Origin: Pseudoips prasinana
Lineage: Eukaryota; Arthropoda; Insecta; Lepidoptera; Nolidae
Direction: 5' to 3'
NCBI GenBank assembly: GCA_951640165.1
Contig: OX621247.1
Location: 22,604,001-22,668,000, forward strand
DNA: 64,000 bases
Below the pieces are notes generated by a model, which saw only the letters and a program-made list of their open reading frames with translations, ran no database searches and had not been told where the DNA came from. Shown here piece by piece: positions 37,651-50,098 of the stretch (its first letter is position 1; each line of letters begins with the position of its first letter). Both the position numbers and the translations under genes were made by a program.

Positions 37651-38256
37651 TAAATTAACAAAACAGTATAGGTATGACATTTTATAATGACAATAGAAAG
37701 AACAACTTCAGTGTAAATGCCAGGAAAATTACCTAATAGCCACATAAAACCTGCCTCCGTAAACTTCAGAGTGTAGGATATCGAAACAGAGATAGAGAAA
37801 GTAGTATTATGCAAAAGGCTGAAGTGTTTGGCTTATATTTATTTGAGGTATCAATTGTCTGACGAAAGCGCCCCATCCATTATGGAGAGTTACAAAGCTT
37901 CTCGAATGTATCAGCGGACTTTATTAGATATGTATGTACATATAACATTGGACTGAATAATGCCTATAATATTTTAGTTTTATAGCTTTATATGCAAGCG
38001 TAAGTCTAAACTCAAAACTGGACAGTCATGCATTGAATCGTCCAACGGGGATCATATCAGCACGTACCAATCCAGGGCAGATGATCGGCCTTTAAACTAC
38101 GAACGATGCATATCGGCTGATCGCATTGTCAACAACCTCACCATGCAGGTATCATAATACATCGGCTTTATTTCTAGAAACATGCTCATCTCTATCAGAT
38201 GCTTTAAGAGCCACTACTCTAATACAAACCTTTTTCTCCCTGAATTTAAACTCTAA
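37651..38256. other. Intergenic, nothing recognised
   Basis: No frame or repeat supported. Confidence 0.45.
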
Positions 38257-38854
38257 CAGTCTTATTTAAAAACGCTACTTTTTAAGCCGGCCGCTTAACC
38301 TTGGTTTATCAAATTTTTCATTCAAAAACACGATTTAACTTTGACCCGCGGTTAAGCCATGTCAAAATTTAAACCACGTTGGCCCCTGGTTTAAAGCTCG
38401 CTCAAATATGGCGGATTTTATTTGCATCAGCTGACGTTTTGTTCGACGTTTGTTTGTGAATGGAGGTTTTATTGAAGTTACTAACCGTTTTAATTTTTAA
38501 ATAAATACTGAATGCCAGTTGGATTCTTATCACAAACTTCAAAATCCACCGAAGTAAATCAATAGTCCTTGAAAATGCACTGTTACGATCATAAATCTAT
38601 CATTCCATGTCTACCATAGAGCAAAAATCATAAAGTTATAATACATAATCCGATTTAGTCGATTAATTTTGGTCAAGCTCTATACTAGTCCCAGAAATGT
38701 TGACAGAGTAAAATAAAATGACGTTACTTAGTTGAGAAACCTTTAAGTAGGGTTTTTAAATAAAGAAATAGTTGAGCGGGGTTTAAGTGGTTGAGCGGGG
38801 TTTAGCTGAGACATGGTTAAGCGGCGGATCACGGAATTATTTTAAATAAGAGTG
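38257..38854. mobile_element. PIF/Harbinger-like MITE, first of a tandem pair
   Basis: 598 bases from CAGTCTTATTTAAAAACG to TTTTAAATAAGAGTG, with inverted ends. TAA precedes it and TTA follows it, as in the 3-base TWA target duplication of PIF/Harbinger. No protein is encoded. Confidence 0.75.
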
Positions 38855-38857
38855 TTA

Positions 38858-39458
38858 CAGTCTTATTTAAAAACGCTACTTAAATTTAAGCCGGCCGCTC
38901 AACCATGGTTTATCAAATTTTTCATTTAAAAACACGATTTAACTTTGACCCGCGGTTAAGCCATGTCAAAATTTAAACCACGTCGGCCCCTAGTTTAAAC
39001 CTTGCTCAAATATGGCGGATTTTATTTGCATCAGCTGACGTTTTGTTTGACGTTTGTTTGTGAATGGAGGTTTTATTCAAGTTACTAACCGTTTTAATTT
39101 TTAAATAAATACTGAATTCCAGTTGGAATCTTATCACAAACTTCAAAATCCACCGAAGAAAATTAATAGTCCTTGAAAATGCACTGTTACGATCATAAAT
39201 CTATCATTCCATGTCTACCATAGAGCAAAAATCATAAAGTTTTGATACATAATCCGATTTAGTCGATTAATTTTGGTCAAGCTCTATACCAGTCCCAGAA
39301 ATGTTGACAGTGTAAAATAAAATGACGTTACTTAGCTGACAAACCTTTAAGTAGGGTTTTTAAATAAAGAAATAGTTGAGCGGGGTTTAAGTGGTTGAGC
39401 AGGGTTTAGCTGAGACATGGTTAAGCGGCGGATCACGGAATTATTTAAAAAAAGAGTG
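38858..39458. mobile_element. PIF/Harbinger-like MITE, second of a tandem pair
   Basis: 601 bases, close to identical with the first unit along its whole length and in the same orientation. The two share one TTA at 38855-38857, and TTA follows at 39459-39461. Confidence 0.78.
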
Positions 39459-39695
39459 TTAAACGAATATTTTTTATGCAAAATAAATCTGATTTATCGA
39501 TTTTAGTATAGTTTTCTTTATCACACGTACGCGTTGAGAGCAAGAGGCTTGATAGTAGGTATTCTTCTTAACAATATAAGTTATTGCAGCATAACGACAA
39601 AAATATTACCAACTACTTTCGGTGCTATGTTTTAAGCGTATCGGAGTAATGTCCATGTGCTACTCTAGTCCCACCTAGTCACCGAAATATCTTGT

Positions 39696-39955
39696 AATAT
39701 TTCCTGGGACATTATTCAAACACGGCCATCTGATCCCAAACTAAGCAGAGCTTGTATTACCAGATGTATAAACCAGATAACTGATATACTACATATACTA
39801 CGTTTATTTTGTAAATACATACTTATATAGATGATTACACCCAGGCATAGGACAAACAGACACGTTATGCACTCAAATATCTGTCCTGGGTGGGAATCGA
39901 ACCCACGACCTGCGGCGGGAAAGGCAAGCATCTACCAACCACCGCACCGGCCGGA
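39696..39955 (-). repeat. tRNA-derived SINE, family A
   Basis: Complete reverse copy from TTCCTGGGACATTATTCAAA to CCACCGCACCGGCCGG. The 71-residue frame in it is an artefact of the repeat. Confidence 0.8.
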
Positions 39956-39999
39956 AAAGTCGTAGGTTTCCTGTTTTGTGAGTTTATGACAAGGCTAAT

Positions 40000-40278
40000 T
40001 TGATAATAAGGCTGCCTGAAAGTCATTTTTTAGCGATAAGACTTCACCATTTTTTCACCATTTACATTAATTTTGTTTAATGTTTTTGACTGTAAATTAT
40101 TTGACACAATGAAGTGGCCTTACTTAAGTTTTTGTAAAAAATTCGAGTGAGAAGAGTGATGCAGTTCTGTATAAATTTTTCAGCCCCTAATTTACCCTAT
40201 TACCCTAGTTTCGTAATAAAATTAAGAACTATATCTGCCATTGTATATGTCTGAAATAAAGATAATAAAAATTATTTG
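40000..40278 (+). repeat. LINE 3' tail with AATAAA
   Basis: ATAAGGCTGCCTGAAAGTCA, a T-rich middle and GTCTGAAATAAAGATAATAA at the end resemble a common moth LINE end. It could also be a real 3' UTR; no coding part is seen. Confidence 0.35.
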
Positions 40279-40437
40279 TTCAGTTGAATTAATTGTTGCT
40301 TAATATCCATATTTAAATTAAATCACTTACCAATTTCCTTTACTTACGAATTCGGTAATCTTTAATATAGACAGGAAGACCTGAAACAATATAAAATGAT
40401 CTTTATTTATTTTGTATACTAATATGCAAACAAATAC

Positions 40438-40700
40438 ATTTATGGCCCACCTTATATTAAGTGGTAACCGTTCCCGAAACCGAGCCAAATAAATGCCCTG
40501 GGCACTGGCTCACAACAAAACACAGTCAAGCTGCTTAGCGTCCCTTTGGGAAGTGCGGATGTAGCTTGCCAAGCGAATCCTACACTCAAAGGGGATTTTG
40601 TTGACTTGAATATTTACCACATTTACACAAACATTAAACAGACCCAACAATAATGGGGGCATCTAAAAAATAAGAAGACTATAAAAGCCCTGATCAACTT
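40438..40700 (-). other. Repeat-like stretch before the candidate leader exon
   Basis: It starts with TTATGGCCCACCTTATATTA, a reverse LINE-tail type, then a GC-richer block (CTTAGCGTCCCTTTGGGAAG). No frame of interest. Confidence 0.3.
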
Positions 40701-40889
40701 TAGTTAATCTATGACGAGGAAGCTTAACAATGGAGAGGGTTGGATAACGCGCGTTAATAATAGTTCGGTAACCGAATGTCCTTGACAAGGTCCAGTCGGG
40801 AGTCCGTGCAACGGGACTGGGACAGGTTGGACACACGGACAGACGGACCGACTAGCACAGTTAGCCGCTGCCACTATAACTGGGTCATC

Positions 40890-40924
40890 ATATATATATA
40901 GTGAAGTTCAAGGCGCAACACTCA
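40890..40924 (+). promoter_or_regulatory. TATA box plus initiator, candidate core promoter
   Basis: A TATATATATA run at about 40889-40899 lies some 30 bases before ACTCATTG, which resembles the insect initiator TCAGT/TCATT. The spacing is right for a TATA-driven start. An ATG-free exon with a good 5' splice site follows. It may be the distal promoter of the secreted-protein gene, or of an unseen noncoding RNA. Confidence 0.5.
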
Positions 40925-41036
40925 TTGCAAGGTAAACTCTCGCACGAGCAAGACGCACTTTCCCCGGTGACGATTCACCTACCCTGTGGAAGAAATCGTG
41001 ATTCAGTGTTCAGTGATATTCCCAGTACGAGATAAG
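40922..41036 (+). other. Candidate noncoding first exon (5' leader)
   Basis: This 115-base stretch starts at a predicted initiator, contains no ATG, is less AT-rich than its surroundings, and ends GATAAG before GTAAGC, a near-consensus donor. The next convincing acceptor in front of a start codon on this strand is at 53230, which would give an intron of about 12.2 kb. The link is inferred; no sequence feature proves that these exons are joined. Confidence 0.45.
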
Positions 41037-43449
41037 GTAAGCTTTTGAAGATCCATCCCTTATCAAATAGTGGATTAAGTGCTTGTGTTATCCGTGTGAA
41101 AATTTAGGACTCGTCGTCAGTGTCTGCGTGAGGTGTTTCACAAGTGATTCTGGTGGTACAAAATGTTTGTTTGTATGATTTTTGTGATTTTTATCTTTTA
41201 ATAAAAGGTCAAAGAAGTGTATAAACAAGTTTTGTGTTATCAAAATTACTGTGAAATTAATTAAAATACATCTATGAACAACATGACCCGTGCACGTTAA
41301 AAGAAGTGAAAAGCAATGCCGGTGAAATCATAATGTTGTTTATTTATAATAATTTTTATTACACAAGATATTATTATTTCTGGAACTCACGCTTCCTTCT
41401 CAATTGGAGGCAGATGCAGATCATACATACCTATGATACACTCAGCGGTTTTGCCAGCATTGTTAGATGCTTTATGCAAAAACATAATAATTTTTTAGCT
41501 TAGAAATCATGGAGGTAGTGTGGTTTCGGTCGATAGCTATTTTTAATTTATTAGTTAAAAAGGCGTTTTAATAAAGTTAATTTGTAAACTAAGCTGTAAA
41601 AGGTTTTTCTGAAGGAATTAATGGAGGCATCGATAAATCTAAAGATCACGTCAGTAAGTAGAAAATTATTAACTTAATCTGAGCATGGTTTGTGATTGGA
41701 AAGTAGTTTAAATGGCTAGCTCTGTAGCTTATTTATACTTCTTCTTAAAATAACTAATATTATCTAATGGGAATTTATTTTGTCCGAACTTATAACTTAA
41801 AATAATTTGGCATGAAATCTCACAATGGATACTAAGTAATTTTAAGAGTAGATAGATTCAAAGGTAGGTATACAATATTTGAAAAATATTAATTTTTCCA
41901 CTTATCTTTCCCTTAGCTAATATAACTAGATGCTTTGTCAACAGCAAACATACAGCAAAGAGAATTTCGTTTTATTTGTATCTGTTTGTTTTCATTTAGA
42001 ATAACATTATTAGCAAACTTATTAAATTTTTTTGATACTTCTTAATTCATAGGTTTTTTTTTATAATTAACTATGTTTTCATTTATTACTTTGAGCATTT
42101 TAACATGCTAAACTTTAAATAAGTTACAGACATCTTTACAATAAACTGTATAATTACTTATCTAAGATTGTCGATATTTATCGTACTTTCATATGATAAA
42201 GATACACAGGATCTATTAAAGACATAGTTTTGTTAACTTTTAAAGCGAATCAAGATTTCACCATGCAAGCTGGGATTTATTGAGTTTTGTGATGGGACGA
42301 CATATATGTAGGCGCTCTAATATCTGAAGCATCAAATTAAGATTTTTTTTATCTCAATGGTGGTGCGACGGGAATTTAAAAATAAATGTAATTAATCTGT
42401 TGTTAAACCTTGTTGTCAAGAAGAGAAAGCACCGATTAAAATTATGTAAAAGTACTTATCTCTACAAAACAGACTATCTGCGTCTGTTTTTTAGAGATAG
42501 TAATCTATAAACATCGTCTTTAACGGGAGAATTTTATTTGATTTTGAATTAGTGTTAAGTCTACAAACTTAAGGACTCTTAATAAATAGTACGCTATTTT
42601 CTTCGTAAGTAATTTATATAAAACCTATATAATACCTAGCTTATCTGTTCAACAAATGAAGCGAATAACTTACAAATAACACGGAATTATTAATTTTGTA
42701 GTAATAGTTGTTAGACAACTTATAGAATTCATAATGATTTCCGATTACGCACACTTTCTGTTTTCTTATTATAAACAAGATAAACAGTGCCGAAATAAAG
42801 AGCGAAAGCCAAAAAGCCGGCTTTAGGAATTTCATTTTCCAAGCATAATAGGTAGAGCAAGACTCCTAAACCAGTAAACAGGTGAAAGTACAAAAAGTAG
42901 GCACCTACTCGTAATTCACGTCACTCCAGTCAGTGAATACTTTTTGGATACACCTAAATATTTACAGACGTAATAAATATTCGTTACGACAACATAGTTT
43001 CATAAAATTAATTAGTTAGGTATAATTAAAACACACCAAGTTGTCAAGATTCCCAGCAATTAATTTAAACGTAGTTAAGTTTACGGATATTTGAAATATA
43101 CTTTGACATGTTTAGTTATAAGTCAACATTGCACTTATTTCTGAAACTATGTAGGTATTACTAACAGAATTCAATAGAATAAGGAATTATAGGTATGCAG
43201 GGGCAAGCCGATCGTCGGGGAAAGGGATACCAAATTTAATAAAATATATTAATACATAATTATGTCGATGCTTCCAAAGAGGAGCCCAAATAGATTCTCC
43301 TTTTCTCTTGCTTAGATTCTTCGGTATCTGGATAAAAGATTTGAGTAACCATGAAATACGGTGAGCTCGTATGACAAATGTTAACAATTTGTCAACATAT
43401 TATTATTTTTATAATTATATATATATATATATGTTTATACATTATCTGG
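41037..43449 (+). other. Probable first intron of the secreted-protein gene, AT-rich
   Basis: If the leader exon at 40922 is used, this is intron. On the minus strand 42835-42641 encodes a hydrophobic signal-like start (MKFLKPAFWLSLFISALFIL) with no supporting exon. Confidence 0.35.
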
Positions 43450-43525
43450 TACAAATTATCTGGTTTCCATAGTGCAAGCTCTGCTTAGTTTGGGATCAGA
43501 TGGCCGTGTGTGAATAATTCCATAT
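43450..43525 (+). repeat. SINE family A, 3' fragment
   Basis: Only the tail is present: TCTGGTTTCCATAGTGCAAG, then GCTTAGTTTGGGATCAGATG and GGCCGTGTGTGAATAATTCC. Confidence 0.7.
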
Positions 43526-43861
43526 TTATTTATCTTGATTGGGACTTTATCATCGTCGATTTATTCATACATGTAAAGTCTTAGACATAATTACATGCTA
43601 TGTCATAATAAAATCCATGAGTTAGTCGAAAAGTCATTTTGTGCAGATACAAATCGAAAACTAATAACAGCACATTTAACTATTTAAGCTTCGCACTACG
43701 AAAACTAAACAGGGGGCAGCATAACGGAAAAATTGCTTAGCGTAGAATTTAAGATAAGCAAAATACTTTTCCCATTTTGTAAGCTTTTGTCAAGACACGT
43801 GCGGCATTTCCAATGCCGTCACGAATATCAAGACTTTGGAGTTAAAAAGTCAAATAATTAA

Positions 43862-44190
43862 TCTATACATATAATAAAATCGTAGGAAAGTCAAAACTGT
43901 ACATGGAATATTTTTTAAAAAGGATACTTGGGGCGTGATCTACAATCGATATTGAAGCCAAAAATAAAGATTTTAGAATTTTTGTCTGTGTGTCTGTTTG
44001 TCTGTAGGTATGTATGTCCGGGCTAAACTCAAAAACTGCAACTGCATGGATTTACTTCAAATTTTGCATGAATATTACTAAGAGGTCGGGTCAACATATA
44101 GGCTACATATTATCACGCTATCACCTACGGGGGAGGAGCTATGATAATTTATAAAATTTACGCGGGTAATACCGCGGGACACAGCTAGTA
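43862..44190 (+). mobile_element. Nonautonomous Helitron-like element
   Basis: Starts TCTATACATATAATAAAATC, contains a TGTCTGT-rich stretch, and ends GCGGGACACAGCTAGT after a small GC hairpin (CGCGGGTAATACCGCG). No helicase is encoded. Confidence 0.65.
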
Positions 44191-44805
44191 CAGTACAGTA
44201 ATTACAATGTTTTTTTACGTATAAGTAATGGTAATGTTATTTATTTTTATTTATAATTAGTCTCAAATACTTGAACATATTTGATACTAATTATTACATG
44301 AAATAAGTTATACATAAATAAGATACCAATCATTATCAGTTTTAGACACTTTGGAATCTAGGATATGAAATTTTTGATTGATAAATTTAGAAAACTACGT
44401 ACCTACTAAGTAAACTACAACACAACATTAACGTAGAAACCCAAATATTGATATTAGATTATTGATAGTAGCTTTCATGATATAACCACAAGTGATTCAG
44501 AAGTTTAGTGCCTATTATTAAAAAAAATATAATAGGTTTAATTGAATAGGTTTAAAAAAATTATTACTTTCAATCAATCGTTTTAAATCAATTTCAATTG
44601 TTTCTAAAAACTCATACATATCTTGTCGACATTATTAGCTACATAATAAACAACCTATTGAAAGCGTTTACACTAATGACGTAAACCACTGCATAATAAA
44701 TAAGCATATTTCCTATGTTATTTGACGTTTGTTGTGAGCCCTTTCTATTCAGCAAAATTAACAAATATTTTATAAAACGTTCTATGTAAATTTAAACATT
44801 GACTG

Positions 44806-44998
44806 CATGTGTCTGGGTCGAGACAGTCGCCTCGCCAATTCGTGTGCTGGATTCGATTCCCGCGCAAGTCAGCAATTCATGTGACCATAAATAGTTGTTC
44901 GGTCTCTGGACGTACTTTGTATCCGTCAATTAGGTACATGTTTGTAAGTAACTCGCAACAGGGATGGTCTTTTTAAAGAAAAAAAAGTTCCGATAAGA
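44806..44998 (+). repeat. tRNA-derived SINE, family B
   Basis: Forward copy: CTGGATTCGATTCCCGCGCA is the B-box region, followed by CCATAAATAGTTGTTCGGTC and ACTCGCAACAGGGATGGTCT. Confidence 0.7.
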
Positions 44999-45343
44999 CC
45001 GGTAGGTAGACTTCACTGGTCTGACTCGAATCTTAGTGTTTGACGCCCCTAGTTAAAACTTCCCTATAAACGTGAATTCGATTTCAATATTTAGAATTCC
45101 CCACACCTATACTACTCATACCCGACCCGGAACTTAATTAATTCTTTATACCAAGTTCATGAATATTTCTATCATGTAAATTAACTTGTAAATAATAGCG
45201 TTAATGTAAACGGTAAACCACGTCTGCTATACCTGGTTAGCGACAGTTTCCTATAGCATAAGGAATGAATTGCTAATTCGATTTTTACTTTCATAATTCT
45301 ATCGAAGTTCTTATTTTTATTATAATATCTTGGAAGATTATTC

Positions 45344-45585
45344 GCTCACGGCCATCTGAACCCAAATTAATCAGAGCTTGTACTATGGCAATCAGATAAC
45401 TGATATACTACATGTACTAGTTTTGTTTTGGAAATATATACTTATATAGATAATTACACCCAGACATCCAGGACAAACAGACATGTTCATGCACACAAAT
45501 ATCTGTCCTGGGAGATAATCGAACCTACAAAGTCCACGTCAATAAAAACCTTTTTTATTTTATTTAACCACGCCAACCGCCTGTC
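45344..45585 (-). repeat. tRNA-derived SINE, family A
   Basis: Reverse copy from CACGGCCATCTGAACCCAAA to AACCACGCCAACCGCC, interrupted near 45520-45565 by an AT-rich insertion. Confidence 0.75.
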
Positions 45586-45644
45586 AAAATTATGGCTCAT
45601 TAAGATTTAATAATTGTCTGTATAACCCAGTCGATATATAATAA

Positions 45645-45866
45645 TAATATCCTGGGACATTATTCACACACGGGCATCTGACCCAAACTAAGCAGAGCTT
45701 ATACTATGGACACCAGAACTGATATACTACATATAATACTTTTATTTTGTAAATACATACTTATATAGATAATTACACCCAGACACAGGACAGACAGACA
45801 TGTTCATGCGCACAAATATCTGTCCTGGGTGGTAATCGAACCACGCCAACCGCCCATCAAAATTTG
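45645..45866 (-). repeat. tRNA-derived SINE, family A
   Basis: Second reverse copy, only 60 bases from the previous one: TATCCTGGGACATTATTCAC to CCACGCCAACCGCCC. The head is shortened. Confidence 0.75.
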
Positions 45867-46034
45867 GGGTCATTAGGATTTCATATATTCCTTAGATAGA
45901 AGTAGGTAGTTTTAAATATTATAAGCAGGCTTTTTCGAAAATTGCCTGTAAAACCCAGTCGAGATTTGAGGAAAACCAAAAATCAATGGTTATCTCTTAA
46001 ACATTTAGCGGTACAATAAGACGAAAAAGCCTCT

Positions 46035-46115
46035 TATTTTCACGGCTATTATGAATGCCTCATGTATTATTTTCACGGCTATTATGAATGTCCTCATGTA
46101 TTATTTTCACTGTCC
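46035..46115 (+). repeat. Minisatellite, about 35-base unit
   Basis: TTATTTTCACGGCTATTATG followed by AATG(T)CCTCATGTA occurs twice, with a third partial unit. Confidence 0.75.
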
Positions 46116-46384
46116 GCTATAGTCATGTAGATACGAACCTTCACTTTCTAAAATGTAAAAATGTTCACATATTATGCCTCAACTCTGAATTCGTTGCGGG
46201 CAACGTAAAGAAAGACAACATTGTTAAGTAAGTAACCTGATGTAACAATGGTGCGTTCTTACTGAAAAATATAATATTTCGTACTAATAATTACCGATTT
46301 AAAAACTTATAATCGATTTACTTTTATTTACTACCGAATTGAACATAATGTAGTATTTGGGACAATATAGAAAACATTAATTTC

Positions 46385-46688
46385 CCATCCCATGAAATAA
46401 AACCCCCGACTCAAACTATAATTTCATCATTTTGGAAAAGAGGTGATACTCTTACACTGCTGGGCCGATATGAACAACCGCAAGGAAACTGCCTATCAAA
46501 TGAAAAAAACTGCATCGAAATCGGTCCGTCCGTTTGAGAGCTACGATGCCACAGACAGACACGCACACGCAGACACGCAGAGAGAGACATAAACAGACGG
46601 ACACACACTACCACACACACACACACAAACACACACACGCACACACACACACACACACCAACACACACACACACACACCAACACACAT

Positions 46689-46723
<35 letters not shown>

Positions 46724-46800
46724 AACAGATATCGACGACAAACTTATAACACCGCTCTCTTTGCGTCGGGGGTTCAAAAAAGGAGTATCATATCGGTCAA
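46385..46800 (+). repeat. Lepidopteran interspersed repeat carrying a microsatellite
   Basis: It begins CCCCCGACTCAAACTATAAT, runs through AAATCGGTCCGTCCGTTTGA and CTACGATGCCACAGACAGAC, and ends TGCGTCGGGGGTTC. I recognise the frame as common in moths. A diverged partial copy follows at 46905-47025. Confidence 0.55.
46555..46724 (+). repeat. (AC)n then (AG)n microsatellite
   Basis: Interrupted AC repeats from about 46557 to 46688 are followed by a pure AG run from about 46689 to 46714. The long His/Thr and Cys/Val frames here are microsatellite artefacts. Confidence 0.9.
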
Positions 46801-47025
46801 AAACAGCAAAAATAATCATATACGTACAGTAAAAATAACATGACAAGAAAAGAAAGAATGAGCAATAACTTTCAACAGTTGACAGACTATTCCCTGATGA
46901 AATTGGATTTCGAAGAACCTCATACATATCGGTTCATCGGTTTAGAAGCTCCGATACCACAGACAGACTGACAAACATTCGTTTCTAACTTAATTCATAA
47001 ACTCCTCTTTTTATGTCGGATACGT

Positions 47026-50000
47026 ACTAAAAATTCAATTTTTCCAACGCATGCAATATGTTGAGTTTTTGCTAGAAACATGTCAGATTCTACGATGCAG
47101 TGGCGTTAAATGTAAATCAATCAGATTCTCATCCGGTAGCTTGTTTAATTGCTCTAGTTTATAAATAGAGCGCAGCAATCCATTTATTTCGGTACAAGAG
47201 TCAAGTTCACTATAAAATCAAGAACTAATTGGTAGGTACTTTAAAAAGAAAGTGAATCGTCGCGTCTGTTAATTTAAATAAGTCATTTACGATGCGTCTA
47301 TATTACTGTTTATAACGATGCAACTGTCTTTGGGAAATATTAAAAGAACTTAACATCAATCGTTGTTCATAGCTGTCTTAAAAAGTATTGTTACTTGTGA
47401 CAGGTTCCTAAGTAATTAAAAGTCTTGAGACGTGCGCCGGCGCAGCGTTGAAAGTGGCGATGAAAGCTGCCACGATCGGAATGGCCAATAATCCGCTTGC
47501 GTGCCAGCCGCCCGGTCCCGGCGCGACAGGTTTCTCATATAGGTACTATAATGTGTAACTTACTAAAATATACCTTCGGAATTTTAGATTTCATTACCGA
47601 CAAAGGGTGGAAAGACTAGTACCTACAATTGGCTGTACTTGTAAAGTTAATATAATGAAATTAGTAATATTAGGCGTGTAACCCTTTTACGGACAGCATG
47701 AGCTCTCCTTGAGCTAATTTATTCTCCCTTATAAAATGCGCTAGTCCCTACAGTTAAAACCTACACTAGGTATTATATTGCAAAAACGTGTCGTATGGAA
47801 AACAAACATCGTATCGGAACTCAATACAAATTTATTCAGCTGACAGTACACTAACAAAATTATAGCTACGTGAGATTTAATTTCTATTATACAGATTAAC
47901 GTATAATAACACAAACACCGTACCACATAATACTTTCATAACTAATCATAACGAAATATCTTTAAATATTTCAGTCTCGAACCAAAGAAATAAAGTAAAA
48001 TGTCGTTTTGTTACTAGAAAGTTAGTATTACGTTCGACGTAATAAGTTACTTAATAAAAAACAAACCGCTGTGATTAATCTTCGGAGTCGTCATCTTGGT
48101 TGGTACCTATCTACTTGATTCACTCATGTCCAAAAAACTTTAAAGTGAAAGTTTTGTCGGCGAACGTGAGAGGCAATCTCGTCATTCACCGACAACGTTG
48201 GGTAATCGAAATGGTTTTAAAACTCAAATTATATACCGGCACATCGCCTCCAGCGATGCGGCTGACCCTTTTGTTCGCTTAGTAAAAGTTACTTGATGTT
48301 CAGATGTTTAAAAAGTAATTTTAGTTATAGGAATTTTATACCAATTCAATTAGAAACCAAAAAAATGTTGTACATACTAAAGTCTATTGTTGTTTGGGCC
48401 CTACATATGGGTACAAGTGTTTCGACGCGCCTACTGTATGTTAAGTGATTGGCACTATTCAATGCGTACGAGTAGGGGTCGACCCAAATTGTACATGTGC
48501 ATCTTGAGTCAGGTGTACCGTACGATTGATCCGCATCGAGAGCTGTGTAACGGTGTCTGTGCGCCTATGGACTGTTTGTAGAACATGGTTACTAGCTGCA
48601 CTTTTATCACTTGAGCTAGCTAATCGTTCCAATAAATCAATGATGCGAATCTATCAACATAAGTGTTACGCTAGAGAAAAGGCTTAAAACATTACGGACA
48701 GTAGTGGCCTTTCCGACTGACATGCTAATAGGCACTTTATTTTTGAACGCCGTCTGAATTCTAACGTTTAAATAAACGCGTAGGAACTCTCTAGAAGTTT
48801 GTTTAACCTCAATAAATAAAGGACCTATGTAAAATGAGTATAAATACATAATAATAATAATATATAGGGACAATTTCACACAGATCATCCTAGCCCCAAA
48901 CTAAGCAAAGCTTGTACTATGGGTACCAGGTGACGATATACATACTTATATAGATAAATAAATACTTAAATACATAGAAAACATCCATGACATAACGACC
49001 GAATACGATTTTTATTCCTTCAGTCCATCTACAATAATCCTCAAGCTATAATCAGATTGTTTGTTCCGCCGTAACTGTTCGAATTTATTCACATCCTGCA
49101 ATGCGTCATCTCATTCGTGTAATAATGTCTAGTATTTTCTAGTTAAATTGTGGCTATTTGTTTTCTCTTGCAAGTGGAGCTTTTTGAGTATTAGAGTGCA
49201 CTTACAGGCCCCTGTTTGAATCTGGTAATATACCAGGCAGCATTTTCTATATACTCCTCTGTTTTTAAGAGGTATAGGGAGATTAATATTTTCCTCTAAA
49301 TAATTTTTGAAGAACACCCAGACAGGTTTGTTGCTGTATATTGCCTGATTTGGATCTTTAAACATGGTTATTGTGCTTAGAGTTCATATTACTGGTGTGA
49401 TTAGAAGACCCATCGAGGCTGGATTCAACTTTTGTAATAAGTCCTGACATCACAAAATCTTTGAGGCCAGATATTTGTTTGAGGCAGACGGCCAGTGTGT
49501 TGGCTCCCCTGTTGTCAGTACACTGAGGCAATTCTTATCTACATCCTTTGAACTCCCTAACACTTGTCGTAGTTAGTCTCGAATCCCAACAGGTGCTTTT
49601 TGTGGCAGACAAAAGAATACTAGTAATATTTTAATTTTTTAAAACAATATACGTAATTAAACAACAATAGGTATTATAGAAGTCCCAATTAGAACGTAAT
49701 TAATCTGGATATAAAGTATAATGAAAATGGAGTTATAAAATAATTTATTAGGTTCAGTAGCTTTAAAGACGGTGTTAATTTATTAACATGGGTTTTTATT
49801 GTCGATATCTGTAGAAATCCAACTATCGTTTTATTGTGACATAAATGTATTCTCTTAAAACTTAAATCAGGGTTACCGTAATTAAAAACGCCAAAAATCG
49901 CTAGGAGGCAAGCCTATATACATTCAAAAATGTGGGTCAAAGTGAGAACCTCTTACTTTTTTAAATAAAAATCTACTACTATACTATACTATTGGAGAAT

Positions 50001-50098
50001 ACTGTTATTAAAAAATACAAATCGTTACTATTGCATGTTCGGTAGTGTGCATACGCGCGTTTTCGCGGTTTGTCGTAATTTCTTCCGCTAAATATCAA
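47026..50098. other. Probable intron or intergenic DNA with a GC-rich patch
   Basis: A TATAAATA box at 47158 and a GC-rich patch at 47425-47530 may be regulatory. A minus-strand stretch at 49130-49580 looks like decayed coding sequence of unknown origin. Confidence 0.35.
48885..48968 (-). repeat. SINE family A, fragment
   Basis: CCCCAAACTAAGCAAAGCTTG and ACATACTTATATAGATAA match the tail of family A in reverse. Confidence 0.55.

Noticed and set aside
46411..46927. Long Cys/Val and His/Thr frames on both strands
   Set aside because: They are translations of the AC/AG microsatellite within a dispersed repeat.
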